Shown piece after piece: positions 16,554 to 25,375 of a DNA stretch of 64,000 nt. The position numbers were made by a program, and so were the translations under genes. A model generated the notes under the pieces. It was not told where the DNA came from and ran no database searches. It saw only the letters and a program-made list of their open reading frames with translations. Source of the DNA: Candidatus Rifleibacterium amylolyticum (GTDB lineage Bacteria > Muiribacteriota > Ozemobacteria > Ozemobacterales > Ozemobacteraceae); contig JAACJG010000018.1 in the NCBI GenBank assembly GCA_009917695.1, forward strand, positions 1 to 64,000, read 5' to 3'. Position 1 is the stretch's first letter; each line of letters begins with the position of its first letter.

Positions 16554-17447
16554 TCAGTCAGCTGGTTCGATGTGAACAAGTACATCGACAATGTCCGGAC
16601 CATCTTCGATCAGGCGACGCTTGGCCTTCCCAGATATCACATGGCCTTCTCTGACACTCAGGCCGCCATCAACCTGAATATGCAGATCGACCTGCAGACC
16701 GGCACCATGAAAGCGTGAGCGCAGGGCATGCACCGAAACAACTCCTTCGACTTCGAGAACGAGCTTTTCAATGTTTTTCAGATCTTCGGCGGTGGCTCCG
16801 GCATCGGCAAGCTCGCGCAATGCCGGGGTGGCTATTTTCCAGGCGGCCTGAAGAATGAATGCGCCAACAGCCAGTGCGGCCACCGGATCGAGCAGAGCCC
16901 ATTTCGGGTCGATCAGCGCCATGCCAATGGCAAGGGCAACAGCGATTGATGAAAAACTGTCGGTGCGATGATGCCAGGCGTTTGCCTTGAGAGCCGATGA
17001 TTTCAGCTTTTCGCCAACATTATAAGTCCAGCGAAACAGGAATTCTTTGACCACTACCGAAATTATGGCGACGGCAAGAGTGACTGTTTCCGGCACGACA
17101 TAGCCGCCGGATCTGAATTTTTCTACTGCTTCGCTGCCAAGAAAAATTCCGGCGAGCGCGAGTGCGATGCCGATTACCACAGTTACCATGGTTTCTATTC
17201 GGCGGTGGCCATAGGGGTGACAGAGGTCAGGCGGCTCGTTCCAGTATTTCAACCCGACGAGCACGGCTATGTCGGTTGCTGAATCTGACAAACTGTGAAT
17301 ACCGTCGGCAATTACTGACTGGCTGTTGCCATAGATACCCGCAACTATCTTGATGACAGTAAGAAAAAGGTTGATAATCAACCCGGCCAGAGTCACTCGA
17401 CGGGTCTCTGAATTCTGTTGTTCAATAGAAATAGTCATGTTATTCAC
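16554..17447 (-). CDS. Cation diffusion facilitator transporter
   Basis: Proton-coupled divalent metal exporter of the CDF family, 297 aa. Six membrane segments lie between about 18 and 205. The metal site shows ADGIHSLSDSATD in helix 2 and NAWHHRTDSFSS in helix 5, giving the Asp/His/His/Asp pattern typical of zinc-transporting CDFs. A cytoplasmic C-terminal domain follows. The annotated start is GTG; an ATG three codons later is as good. No clear ribosome binding site for either. It is preceded by the small membrane protein gene on the same strand. Confidence 0.92.
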   Translation of the reverse strand: MNNMTISIEQQNSETRRVTLAGLIINLFLTVIKIVAGIYGNSQSVIADGIHSLSDSATDIAVLVGLKYWNEPPDLCHPYGHRRIETMVTVVIGIALALAGIFLGSEAVEKFRSGGYVVPETVTLAVAIISVVVKEFLFRWTYNVGEKLKSSALKANAWHHRTDSFSSIAVALAIGMALIDPKWALLDPVAALAVGAFILQAAWKIATPALRELADAGATAEDLKNIEKLVLEVEGVVSVHALRSRFHGAGLQVDLHIQVDGGLSVREGHVISGKAKRRLIEDGPDIVDVLVHIEPAD

Positions 17448-17515
17448 GTTATTATTCGCAAAAGATCGACTGAATTGGGTATGTTCGATTTTTGTTCAGT
17501 TATGTGTTCTGCCGT

Positions 17516-17713
17516 TCAGGGCTTATACCAGGCGGCATCCAGTACCGAAAACAGATGTATCAGCCAGCCGAGAAAGAATATCCACATGATTCCGCTCAGT
17601 ATGAAAAAGAAGAGAGCGGCAAAGGGGCGGCCCTGGATCAGTTGCCCGAGACCCGGTATGAAAAAACTGGCGAGAGCAGCAATTACGTTTCCTGATGAGC
17701 CTTGTCCTGACAT
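17516..17713 (-). CDS. Small two-helix membrane protein
   Basis: 65 aa starting at an ATG preceded by AGGAG 8 nt upstream; the longer frame to 17782 has no such site. After a short Gly/Ser segment the sequence ASFFIPGLGQLIQGRPFAALFFF and the following IMWIFFLGWLIHLFSVLDAAWY give two membrane helices. The pattern resembles TM2/DUF5683-type small membrane proteins. Function unknown. It lies 68 nt upstream of the CDF gene on the same strand. Confidence 0.7.
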   Translation of the reverse strand: MSGQGSSGNVIAALASFFIPGLGQLIQGRPFAALFFFILSGIMWIFFLGWLIHLFSVLDAAWYKP

Positions 17714-17814
17714 TGGCGTTTCTCCTGCTGAGATGTTTGAATTGTAGAAAAAAAACAGAACAAATGCAAGCCGCAATATCAACGAATTTAGTGGCTCGAC
17801 AGCAAACTGGCGGC

Positions 17815-17843
17815 TGGAAACTGAAGAAAGATTGTGTTAGAAT
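17815..17843 (+). promoter_or_regulatory. Promoter of glnS
   Basis: TGGAAA (17815-17820), a 17-nt spacer and TAGAAT (17838-17843). The -10 is extended by TG one base upstream. It lies 44 nt before the ATG. Confidence 0.6.
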
Positions 17844-17887
17844 CGCGCATGCATCTTGTCTGGCAAATCCAAGCGTGAGGAACACCA

Positions 17888-19579
17888 ATGAGTGTCGAAG
17901 AAACACCGAAAAATTCGAATTTTATCCGTGATATTATCGATGCCGATCTGGCATCAGGCAAACACAGCGAAGTTGTAACCCGCTTTCCGCCAGAGCCGAA
18001 CGGCTATCTGCACGTTGGCCATGCCAAGTCGATCTGCCTGAATTTTGGTCTTGCCCGTGATTATAAAGGTCGTTGCCACCTGCGCTTCGATGACACCAAC
18101 CCGACCAAAGAAGAGCAGGAATACATCGACGCCATCAAAGAAGACGTCAAATGGCTTGGTTTCGACTGGGGCAAACACGAATACTACGCTTCTGATTATT
18201 TTGAGCAGCTTTTCGACTGGGCTGTTCTGTTGATAAAAGAAGGCAAAGCCTATGTCGATGATCAGACCGCTGATGAAATCAGAATCAACCGTGGTACGCT
18301 GACCGAACCCGGCAAAAATTCACCCTGCCGCAACCGCAGCGTCGAAGAGAATCTCGATCTGTTCATGCGCATGAAAAAGGGTGAATTCAAAAACGGCGAG
18401 CGTGTTCTCAGAGCGAAAATAGACATGGCCGCGCCTAATATGAACATGCGCGACCCTGTTCTCTACCGAATTCTTCATGCTGAGCATCCGCGCACTGGCG
18501 CGAAATGGTGCATATACCCGATGTATGACTATACCCATGGTCAGTCCGACGCTATCGAGCATATCTCGCATTCGATCTGTACGCTCGAATTTCAGGATCA
18601 CCGGCCGCTTTATGACTGGTTCATCGAGAATCTGCCTGTGCCGGCAAAACCTCATCAGTACGAATTTGCCCGTCTCAACCTGACTTACACAGTAATGAGC
18701 AAGCGCAAACTGCTGCGTCTGGTGCAGGAAAAGAAAGTTTCTGGCTGGAACGACCCGCGCATGCCAACTATCTCAGGCATGCGTCGCCGCGGTTACCCCG
18801 CTGCCGCTTTGCGCGAATTCTGCGACCGCATCGGCGTTGCCAAGGCTAACAGCACGGTCGAATTCGCTCTTCTCGAAAACTGCGTGCGCGACGACCTCAA
18901 CCGCAATGCTCTTCGCTTTATGGCTGTTCTGCGCCCGATCAAACTTGTCATCACCAATTACCCGGCTGACCTTGTCGAAGTTTTCGACGCTGACAACAAC
19001 CCCGAAGACCCGAATGCTGGTACCCGCAAGGTTGCCTTTACGCGCGAACTTTATATCGAATCTGAAGATTTTATGGAAAATCCTCCGAAAAAGTATTTCA
19101 GACTATCTCCAGGCGCCGAGGTTCGTCTTAAACATGCCTATTATGTAACCTGCCGCGATATAGTCAAAGATGCCGCCGGAAACGTTGTTGAAGTACATTG
19201 CGAATACGATCCGACCAGTCGCGGTGGCGCTTCACCCGATGGACGCCGGGTTAAGGGCACTCTGCACTGGGTTTCGGCCAGTCTCGGCCGCAAAGCTGAA
19301 GTTCGCCTCTACGATCATCTCTTCAACCAGGAAAACCCTGACAAGGTTGAAGAAGGTGAAGATTTTATGTCAAGAATGAGCCCGAACTCTCTCGAAGTGC
19401 TCACTGACAGCGTGGTAGAGCCTGCTCTGGCTGATGTCGCAGTTGGCGCGCCGCTGCAGTTTTTACGTATGGGTTATTTCTGCAAGGATTCTGATTCAAC
19501 CGGCGATCATCTTGTTTTTAACCGCACTGTTTCGCTCAAGGATGGCTGGGCCAAGGTTCAGAAAAACCAGCCCGACTGA
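17888..19579 (+). CDS. Glutaminyl-tRNA synthetase
   Basis: Class I aminoacyl-tRNA synthetase of 563 aa, the usual length for bacterial GlnRS. The HIGH signature is LHVGHAKS (His42 to His45) and the KMSKS loop is VMSKR (270-273). The motif [14 protein letters not shown] and the tail of beta-barrel anticodon-binding domains (about 340-550) distinguish it from GluRS. Bacteria with GlnRS do not depend on GatCAB for Gln-tRNA, and the gene is patchily distributed and often horizontally acquired. GAGGAA precedes the ATG. It faces speA and shares a bidirectional terminator with it. Confidence 0.98.
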   Translation: MSVEETPKNSNFIRDIIDADLASGKHSEVVTRFPPEPNGYLHVGHAKSICLNFGLARDYKGRCHLRFDDTNPTKEEQEYIDAIKEDVKWLGFDWGKHEYYASDYFEQLFDWAVLLIKEGKAYVDDQTADEIRINRGTLTEPGKNSPCRNRSVEENLDLFMRMKKGEFKNGERVLRAKIDMAAPNMNMRDPVLYRILHAEHPRTGAKWCIYPMYDYTHGQSDAIEHISHSICTLEFQDHRPLYDWFIENLPVPAKPHQYEFARLNLTYTVMSKRKLLRLVQEKKVSGWNDPRMPTISGMRRRGYPAAALREFCDRIGVAKANSTVEFALLENCVRDDLNRNALRFMAVLRPIKLVITNYPADLVEVFDADNNPEDPNAGTRKVAFTRELYIESEDFMENPPKKYFRLSPGAEVRLKHAYYVTCRDIVKDAAGNVVEVHCEYDPTSRGGASPDGRRVKGTLHWVSASLGRKAEVRLYDHLFNQENPDKVEEGEDFMSRMSPNSLEVLTDSVVEPALADVAVGAPLQFLRMGYFCKDSDSTGDHLVFNRTVSLKDGWAKVQKNQPD

Positions 19580-19593
19580 TAACGCTTCGTAAC

Positions 19594-19631
19594 AAAAAAG
19601 CCGCGCCGGCTGTGACCGACGCGGCTTTTTT
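19594..19631. terminator. Bidirectional intrinsic terminator between glnS and speA
   Basis: AAAAAAGCCGCG (19594-19605) pairs with CGCGGCTTTTTT (19620-19631), with a further CGG/CCG pairing in the loop. A- and T-tracts flank the GC stem on both sides, so it can stop transcription from both convergent genes. Confidence 0.92.
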
Positions 19632-19640
19632 GATGAAGTT

Positions 19641-21539
19641 TTATTCGAGGTAAGTATAGCCATAGAGGCCTGAGCGGTAAATCGCCAGGAACTCTTTGCC
19701 TTCTGTAATAGTGATCTTGCCTTCTTTAACCGAAGCAGCCACCCATGATTCCATGGTGCGCACCAGCTTTTTAGCGTTGAATTGAACGTAGTCGAGCACG
19801 TCGGCCACAGTTTCGCCGTCGATGATCTTGTCGATCTGATAGCTGCCGTCGTCGTTGACCGTTATGTGAACAGCATTGGTGTCGCCGAACAGGTTGTGCA
19901 GGTCGCCGAGAATCTCCTGGTAAGCGCCAACCATGAATACTCCAAGATAATAGGGTTCATAGGTCTTGAGATTATGCAGTGGCAGACAGGGGTTGAAATT
20001 GCGGTTGCCGATAAAGCGGTCGATTTTGCCGTCTGAGTCGCAGGTAATATCCTGTAAAGTTGCCGAATGGGTTGGCTTTTCGCCAAGGCGATGCAACGGC
20101 ATGATCGGAAACAGCTGATCGACGGCCCAGGCGTCGGGCAGCGACTGAAACAACGAGAAGTTGCAGAAATATTTTTCGGCAAGAATCTTGTCGAGCTGAC
20201 GCAATTCTTCGGCTGAATGTTTCTGCTGGCTGGCCAGTTCTCTGACTTCGTGGGCGATGGCCCAGAAGAGTCGCTCTGCCTTGGCGCGAGATTTGAGATC
20301 GAGCATGCCGAGATTGAACAGATCGAGAGCCTCTTCGCGTAGTTGCTGGGCATCGTGCCAGGCTTCGATCATGGTAAGATCGGTAAGTGAATCGAAGATG
20401 GTGTGCATGTCGCGCACCAGTTCGTGATCTTTTTTGGTGAGTTCGAGTTCTTCGAAATCGGCGCGGGGCGGCGAAGTGGTTTCGAGCACATTGAATACCA
20501 GTATCGAGTGGTGAGCCGTCAGAGCGCGACCAGACTCGGTAATCAGATGCGGGTGCGGCAGGCCGTTTTTGTCGGCGGCATCCTGAAGGGCAGAGACTGC
20601 GTCGTTGGCGTATTCCTGAATCGAATAGTTGATGCTGCTCGAAATCGTGGTGCGGGTACCATCATAATCGACGCCCAGACCACCGCCGATATCGACGTAT
20701 TCGAGGTTACAGCCGAGTTTGTGCAGCTGAACGTAAAATTGCGAAGCTTCCTTGAGTCCGCGCTTGATCTTGCGGATGTTGGTGATCTGACTGCCGAGAT
20801 GACAGTGAATCAGCTTGATGCAGTCGATCAGATCTTCTTCTTTTACGTATTCGACCGCCTCGATCAGTTCGGTCGGAGTAAGGCCGAACTTGCTCTTGTC
20901 GCCGCCGGAGTCTTCCCATTTGCCGCTGCCGAAAGCTGCCAGCTTGATGCGCATGCCGATGTTCGGGCGTACTTTGTGGGTTTTGGCCAGTTTGCAGATC
21001 AGTTTGAGCTCGTTGTATTTTTCAGCAACGATAAATATGCGTTTACCCATCTTCTGGGCAAGTAGAGCCAGTTCGATGAATTCTTCGTCTTTGTAGCCAT
21101 TGCAGACGATGATGGCGTCGGGGTTGTCCATCAGCGCCAGAACTGCATGCAGTTCTGGTTTTGAGCCGGCTTCGATGCCGATGTTGAACTTCTGGCCATA
21201 CTGCACGATTTCTTCGACGACCGGGCGCTGCTGATTCACCTTGATCGGGTAGACCGTGTAGTAATTGCCGCCGAAATTATACTCTTCGGATGCGTTTTTA
21301 AAGCAGTTTGAGATGGTTTCAATACGTTCGTCGAGAATATCAGGAAATCTAAGCAGCACCGGGAAAGAAACATCTTTGAGCGAGAGTTCATCGAGTATTT
21401 CTTTGATGTCTACCGCCTGTTTCGGGTTGCGATGCGGCATAACAGTAACATTCCCGGCTTTATTGACACCAAAATAGCCAATTCCCCAGCCTTCAATGTT
21501 ATAGAGTTCAGCAGAATCTTCCGGACGCCATTTTCGCAT
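19641..21539 (-). CDS. Biosynthetic arginine decarboxylase
   Basis: PLP enzyme of fold type III, 632 aa, the length of E. coli SpeA. It converts arginine to agmatine, the first step of putrescine and spermidine synthesis. The PLP lysine is Lys100 in YYTVYPIKVNQ, and TESGRALTAHHS and the glycine-rich VDIGGGLGVDYDG are present. The N-terminus lacks a signal peptide, so it is cytosolic. AAGGAGG lies 6 nt before the ATG. No agmatinase gene is in the window. It is divergent from map, with candidate promoters for both in the 158-nt gap. Confidence 0.97.
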   Translation of the reverse strand: MRKWRPEDSAELYNIEGWGIGYFGVNKAGNVTVMPHRNPKQAVDIKEILDELSLKDVSFPVLLRFPDILDERIETISNCFKNASEEYNFGGNYYTVYPIKVNQQRPVVEEIVQYGQKFNIGIEAGSKPELHAVLALMDNPDAIIVCNGYKDEEFIELALLAQKMGKRIFIVAEKYNELKLICKLAKTHKVRPNIGMRIKLAAFGSGKWEDSGGDKSKFGLTPTELIEAVEYVKEEDLIDCIKLIHCHLGSQITNIRKIKRGLKEASQFYVQLHKLGCNLEYVDIGGGLGVDYDGTRTTISSSINYSIQEYANDAVSALQDAADKNGLPHPHLITESGRALTAHHSILVFNVLETTSPPRADFEELELTKKDHELVRDMHTIFDSLTDLTMIEAWHDAQQLREEALDLFNLGMLDLKSRAKAERLFWAIAHEVRELASQQKHSAEELRQLDKILAEKYFCNFSLFQSLPDAWAVDQLFPIMPLHRLGEKPTHSATLQDITCDSDGKIDRFIGNRNFNPCLPLHNLKTYEPYYLGVFMVGAYQEILGDLHNLFGDTNAVHITVNDDGSYQIDKIIDGETVADVLDYVQFNAKKLVRTMESWVAASVKEGKITITEGKEFLAIYRSGLYGYTYLE

Positions 21540-21575
21540 CGCGAACCTCCTTGAAGTAAAAATTTGTAAGGGGTT

Positions 21576-21604
21576 ATATTAGATGTAAAATTGTACATTC
21601 GCAA
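21576..21604 (-). promoter_or_regulatory. speA promoter with a palindrome in its spacer
   Basis: On the minus strand TTGCGA (21599-21604), 17 nt, TAATAT (21576-21581). The spacer contains ATGTA (21583-21587) and TACAT (21594-21598), an inverted repeat with a 6-nt gap, placed where a bound repressor would exclude RNA polymerase. It does not match the ARG-box consensus. Confidence 0.5.
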
Positions 21605-21615
21605 GCATTTTATAC

Positions 21616-21644
21616 TTGTTTCTGTCAGGCGGCAGGAGTATACT
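21616..21644 (+). promoter_or_regulatory. Promoter of map
   Basis: TTGTTT (21616-21621), a 17-nt spacer and TATACT (21639-21644), about 54 nt before the ATG. It is back-to-back with the speA promoter. Confidence 0.5.
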
Positions 21645-21697
21645 AAAAAGCTCATTCAGTCGACAGGTTCGGCTTGTGCCAGAGGCAGGAGAAAATT

Positions 21698-22585
21698 ATG
21701 AAAGAAGAACTTATTACAGGCCGCAACGACCTGTGTCCGTGCGGAAGCGGACTCAAATACAAAAGATGCTGCATGCAGAACCAGCCATCAGCCCATAATA
21801 TCAGCGTTGCCGATCTTTATCTGAAGAATTACCGCATAAAACTCAAGACGGCAAAAGACATAGACGGAATAAGAAAAGCCGGCAAACTCGTCGTCGATAC
21901 GCTCTGGCTTGCCAAAGAATTTATCAGACCAGGAATCACCACCAACGATATCAACCGGCTCGTGCATGATTATACAATCAAGCACGGCGCCCGCCCGGCA
22001 CCATTGAATTATCGCGGGTTCCCCAAAAGTATCTGCACCTCAGTGAATGAAGTTATCTGCCACGGCATTCCGTCTGACCGTGTTCTGGTCGAGGGCGATA
22101 TCGTAAATGTCGATGTCACTTCGATTCTTGACGGTTATTATGCCGACGCCAATATGACTTTTTTTGTTGGAGAATGCGGGAAAGACGCACACAAGATCGT
22201 CGATATCGCGCGTGAATCACTTAAGCGTGGCATGTCTGCCGTCAAACCTGATAACACAATTGGTGACATCGGTCATGAGATTCAGCAGTATGCCGAAGGG
22301 CAGGGGGCATCGGTGGTGCGCGAGTTCATCGGACATGGCATCGGCAAGGTTTTTCATGAACCGCCCGACATTCCACATTTCGGCAAGCCACGCACCGGCA
22401 TTACAATGGTGCCCGGCATGGTATTCACGGTAGAGCCCATGGTTAATCTCGGCAAACGTTTTTTGCGCGTGCTGGAAGACCAGTGGACAGCTGTTACCCG
22501 AGACGGCTCTCTCTCTGCACAGTTTGAACAGACGCTCGTCGTTACTGAAGACGGTTACGAAAGCCTGACACCTTACGATCTCTGA
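21698..22585 (+). CDS. Methionine aminopeptidase type I with SEC-C zinc-binding leader
   Basis: Removes the initiator methionine from nascent proteins; 295 aa. I chose the ATG at 21698, which follows AGGAG; the frame also has a TTG eight codons upstream. The N-terminus carries a SEC-C motif, NDLCPCGSGLKYKRCC (Cys13, 15, 24, 25), an added zinc-binding segment seen in some type I enzymes and thought to help ribosome association. The catalytic domain shows the expected metal ligands: two Asp in VDVTSILDGYYADANMTF, His in EFIGHGIG, Glu in FTVEPM and Glu in QFEQT. The next gene begins 21 nt downstream. Confidence 0.96.
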   Translation: MKEELITGRNDLCPCGSGLKYKRCCMQNQPSAHNISVADLYLKNYRIKLKTAKDIDGIRKAGKLVVDTLWLAKEFIRPGITTNDINRLVHDYTIKHGARPAPLNYRGFPKSICTSVNEVICHGIPSDRVLVEGDIVNVDVTSILDGYYADANMTFFVGECGKDAHKIVDIARESLKRGMSAVKPDNTIGDIGHEIQQYAEGQGASVVREFIGHGIGKVFHEPPDIPHFGKPRTGITMVPGMVFTVEPMVNLGKRFLRVLEDQWTAVTRDGSLSAQFEQTLVVTEDGYESLTPYDL

Positions 22586-22606
22586 AAACTTATTTCTGGA
22601 GGAAAC

Positions 22607-22945
22607 ATGGAAGAACTTCTGCTGGATTACCTGCGATATATCGAAGACGAAGCCGACAGCGACAAAGAATTCGACCCTGATCGCAAGATCAGTGAACAGT
22701 TCAATGAAGTTCTCGACGAGATGGACTTTCGCATTGCGACAATCAAGTTTGAAATGCATGCCATGGTCGATATTCCGCGCACGCCAAAGAACTATGAACT
22801 GACACTGCGTGAGCTTTGCGAGAAGATCAGCGAGCTTTCCAAAGTCAGCAAAGCCAATGTACCGGCTTTCCTTAAAAAGAAAAAGGGTGAGCTTGCCCGC
22901 ATCGCGCGCGAGATGGCGGCCGAGCTCAACAGTATGTTCGGCTGA
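22607..22945 (+). CDS. Small charged helical protein of unknown function
   Basis: 112 aa, no family recognised. The sequence is strongly charged and almost entirely helical, with likely coiled-coil character at 70-110. No signal peptide or membrane segment. TGGAGGAAAC before the ATG is a strong ribosome binding site. It is 21 nt downstream of map and so probably cotranscribed with it. Confidence 0.7.
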   Translation: MEELLLDYLRYIEDEADSDKEFDPDRKISEQFNEVLDEMDFRIATIKFEMHAMVDIPRTPKNYELTLRELCEKISELSKVSKANVPAFLKKKKGELARIAREMAAELNSMFG

Positions 22946-23008
22946 CCTCTGGACACATTGCCATAATTTCCTTAGGATGAGAGTATACGTTCTCTGACGG
23001 AGGAAGTT

Positions 23009-23548
23009 ATGAACAGAATAATAGTGATACTGGTGCTGACAAGCCTCATCGGCAGCGCGCCGGTCATGGCCTTTGATGAAAATAATTTCCGGTCGGTGCT
23101 TGAAGGGTACAGCAAAATAGTCACAAAACTGGCTGAGCTGGCCAATAATGGTAACCCTGATCAGTCTGATAAAACCGGTAAAGGCAATCCTTCTGACGAA
23201 GACTTCGTCTGGCTGAAAGCCGACAAAATCAATGCCCAGCTCGAAACCATGATTCGTGGCATCGAGACCGCCAAAGGTGTTGCTACCGCACTTGCAATCA
23301 TCATAAATCTCTATGAAGGCGGCAATATCACTATAGATGTAGCCTATGCCTCGATCAAGATGCTGCGGGAGCGTGCAGTTTTTCTGAGAGTTTTCATCAC
23401 CAACGGTGATTCAGAACTTGAGATTCTGATACACATTCTCAACGAGCACGAAAGTGAATTTGGCAAAATGGCTCAGGCCAACCCCGGCAAAAAAGTTAAC
23501 ATAGAAGCCACTGGCAAAATCAAACACCCGGCCCCTGCCCAGAAGTAA
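23009..23548 (+). CDS. Secreted protein of unknown function
   Basis: 179 aa with a Sec signal peptide (1-21, ending PVMA). The mature protein has an amphipathic helix, a polar Asn/Asp/Gly stretch (about 48-65) and a helical core (about 70-155), ending in a Pro/Ala/Lys tail. No family recognised. GGAGG precedes the ATG. It is followed by a perfect hairpin. Confidence 0.72.
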   Translation: MNRIIVILVLTSLIGSAPVMAFDENNFRSVLEGYSKIVTKLAELANNGNPDQSDKTGKGNPSDEDFVWLKADKINAQLETMIRGIETAKGVATALAIIINLYEGGNITIDVAYASIKMLRERAVFLRVFITNGDSELEILIHILNEHESEFGKMAQANPGKKVNIEATGKIKHPAPAQK

Positions 23549-23561
23549 TCTTAATCAAATA

Positions 23562-23596
23562 AACAAGGCTGCCTCATTAGCTATGGCAGCCTTGTT
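23562..23596 (+). terminator. Perfect 12-bp hairpin after the secreted-protein gene
   Basis: AACAAGGCTGCC (23562-23573) pairs perfectly with GGCAGCCTTGTT (23585-23596) around an 11-nt loop. Only a short TTGTT follows the GC part, so it is a weaker terminator than the other two in the window. Confidence 0.65.
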
Positions 23597-23673
23597 CATG
23601 TACGCTTTCGCAAATATTCACTATATTCATCAGAACATATGGCAGTGGTATGCAAATTCTGCTATATTCACTC

Positions 23674-23679
23674 TATAAT
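23674..23679 (+). promoter_or_regulatory. -10 box of the metal-efflux operon
   Basis: Perfect TATAAT, 21 nt before the TTG start of the first gene. No good -35 at 17 nt, as is common at activator-controlled metal-resistance promoters. Short repeats of TATTCA lie upstream (about 23614-23670) and may be regulator sites. Confidence 0.45.
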
Positions 23680-23700
23680 ACTTCAGGCGAGGTGGCATAA

Positions 23701-24048
23701 TTGTTGCGGTCAAACGACACGAAGAAAGCTTTTGCTTTCATGTTGCTTATCGCAGTTTTTGCCGTGTTGTTACAGGGCGTCATTCACGAGATATGCCATG
23801 AATCACATGAGTGCTGTCACCATAACTCAGCCATGTATACCTCAGCCGATCATTCAGACGAATGCCATTCTCAGCATCAGGCATGCTCAAGCCTTTCCTG
23901 CTCGCATGGTTCGCTCTTTATTGCCGAAACAACCTTCAGCTGGCAGGCCGACCAGCTTGCCGAACTGTTGAAGTTTCCTGACGACGTTTATCGACTGCCG
24001 ATAATAGCGAGCAACTTTTTCAAACCACCTATAATCTCCATCAGCTGA
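23701..24048 (+). CDS. Histidine/cysteine-rich small membrane or secreted protein
   Basis: 115 aa starting at TTG after GAGGTGG. One hydrophobic segment (about 9-29) is followed by a His/Cys-rich region with pairs such as HEICHESHECCHH and SDECHSQHQAC (about 29-70), then a plain C-terminal part. It is the first gene of the RND efflux operon, 42 nt before the outer-membrane factor gene. A periplasmic metal-binding or metal-sensing role is likely from composition and position, but I recognise no named family. Confidence 0.7.
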   Translation: MLRSNDTKKAFAFMLLIAVFAVLLQGVIHEICHESHECCHHNSAMYTSADHSDECHSQHQACSSLSCSHGSLFIAETTFSWQADQLAELLKFPDDVYRLPIIASNFFKPPIISIS

Positions 24049-24090
24049 TTCAGAAACATTTTTTCATCTGACCTGCTAATGGAGGCATTT

Positions 24091-25350
24091 ATGCGTTTAT
24101 TTTCGCGTTTAGTTATTTTACTGATCGTATTTTCATTCACACTCACCCCGGCACAGGCGCTTACTCTGCATGAAGCCCTGATGAAAGCCGAAAACCATCC
24201 GGCTCTTAAGTCGCATGAACTTAACATTCAAGGGCTACAGCACGAAGCTGAAGATGCCAATGCGGTTGGCGCAACCAGCATATCATTAAGCTCAGAAAAT
24301 CTGAGCGGCAGTCGCCCCGGCTTTTCGCACGCCGAAACATCTGTTGAAATAGCTCTGCCAATATCTGATCAGCGAAAAATCAGAGCCAGAAAAAAGCTGG
24401 CAGAGAGCAGAATTGAATTGAGTCGCATTGATCTGGCCAGTGCCCGCTGGTTGATTCAAAGCCAGGTGCAAAGGTGTTTTCATCGAGCATTGACTGCCCG
24501 AGTATTTACCGAAAAGGCAGAAGAAAGTATTGAAAATGCGCAAAAGCTTGTCGAAGCTGCCAGGGTCATGGTTGATGCCGGTGCTGTAGCTGAGCAGGAA
24601 ATTCTCCAGGCAGAACTGCTGCTGCGCCAGGCTGAAATAGAATTTCAATCAATGCAGGGAAAATACCAGGACGACATTGCCGAACTGGCGATTGCCATGG
24701 GCATGGAATCACTTGAAAACATCAGGATTGAAGGATCGGCTACCGTCGATCTCGAACTGCCGCCAGCAGAAGAACTGGAGCTGCTGGTTATGAATTCTCA
24801 CCCCGACATAATAGCCAAAAGGCTTGAAGCAGAAGAAATTCGAGCCAAACTCGGCCTGATCAGGGCAGAAAATCTGCCAGGCTGGTCGATTACCGCCGGC
24901 GCCCGCAATTTCCGCGACGCCAGCGAAAATGATTTTCTGATCGGTGTTACTGTCGAACTGCCTCGCTCAAGAGACAATCGGGGAGAGCGTCGTGCGCTCA
25001 AATGCGATCTTGAGCGTCTGGCGGCCGAACAAGACAACAGGTTGAGAGAACTGCATCTACAACTGCAAAGCGCCATGCAAAAATTCAACCGACTGCAGGA
25101 GCAAAGCAAAGAGTTGCGCGACAGGGTTTTGCCGGCAGCATGGCAGCTTTTTGAGTTGTCTCTGGCCGGCTATCAGCTCGGCAAGACCGATCAAATAGTT
25201 GTATTGCAGGCGCAAAAGGAATTTCTCGGCCAGAAAGAAAGCTATCTGCAGAAACTTGACGAGCTTTATGAAGCTGTGGATTTTATCGAAAGCCTTACCG
25301 GGCCGGCCAGCGCAAATAAGATCAGCGCAGGCGGCGTTTCCAAAGAATAA
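24091..25350 (+). CDS. TolC-family outer-membrane efflux protein (CzcC/CusC-like)
   Basis: Outer-membrane channel of a tripartite heavy-metal exporter, 419 aa. The start at 24091 has GGAGG 5 nt upstream; an ATG four codons earlier overlaps that site. A signal peptide (1-20, ending PAQA) precedes two repeats of the OEP fold with long coiled-coil helices (about 65-215 and 260-400). Length and layout fit CzcC. There is no lipobox. The adaptor gene begins 25 nt after the stop. Confidence 0.92.
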   Translation: MRLFSRLVILLIVFSFTLTPAQALTLHEALMKAENHPALKSHELNIQGLQHEAEDANAVGATSISLSSENLSGSRPGFSHAETSVEIALPISDQRKIRARKKLAESRIELSRIDLASARWLIQSQVQRCFHRALTARVFTEKAEESIENAQKLVEAARVMVDAGAVAEQEILQAELLLRQAEIEFQSMQGKYQDDIAELAIAMGMESLENIRIEGSATVDLELPPAEELELLVMNSHPDIIAKRLEAEEIRAKLGLIRAENLPGWSITAGARNFRDASENDFLIGVTVELPRSRDNRGERRALKCDLERLAAEQDNRLRELHLQLQSAMQKFNRLQEQSKELRDRVLPAAWQLFELSLAGYQLGKTDQIVVLQAQKEFLGQKESYLQKLDELYEAVDFIESLTGPASANKISAGGVSKE

Positions 25351-25375
25351 TCAGCACTAATTCAAGGATAAGACA

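Noticed and set aside
20403-21065. Plus-strand ORF of 220 codons inside speA
   Set aside because: Antisense to a clear arginine decarboxylase and without any motif of its own.
23639-23971. 110-codon ORF overlapping the histidine-rich protein gene
   Set aside because: It covers the promoter region and the opposite frame of a gene that has a better start, signal segment and operon fit.
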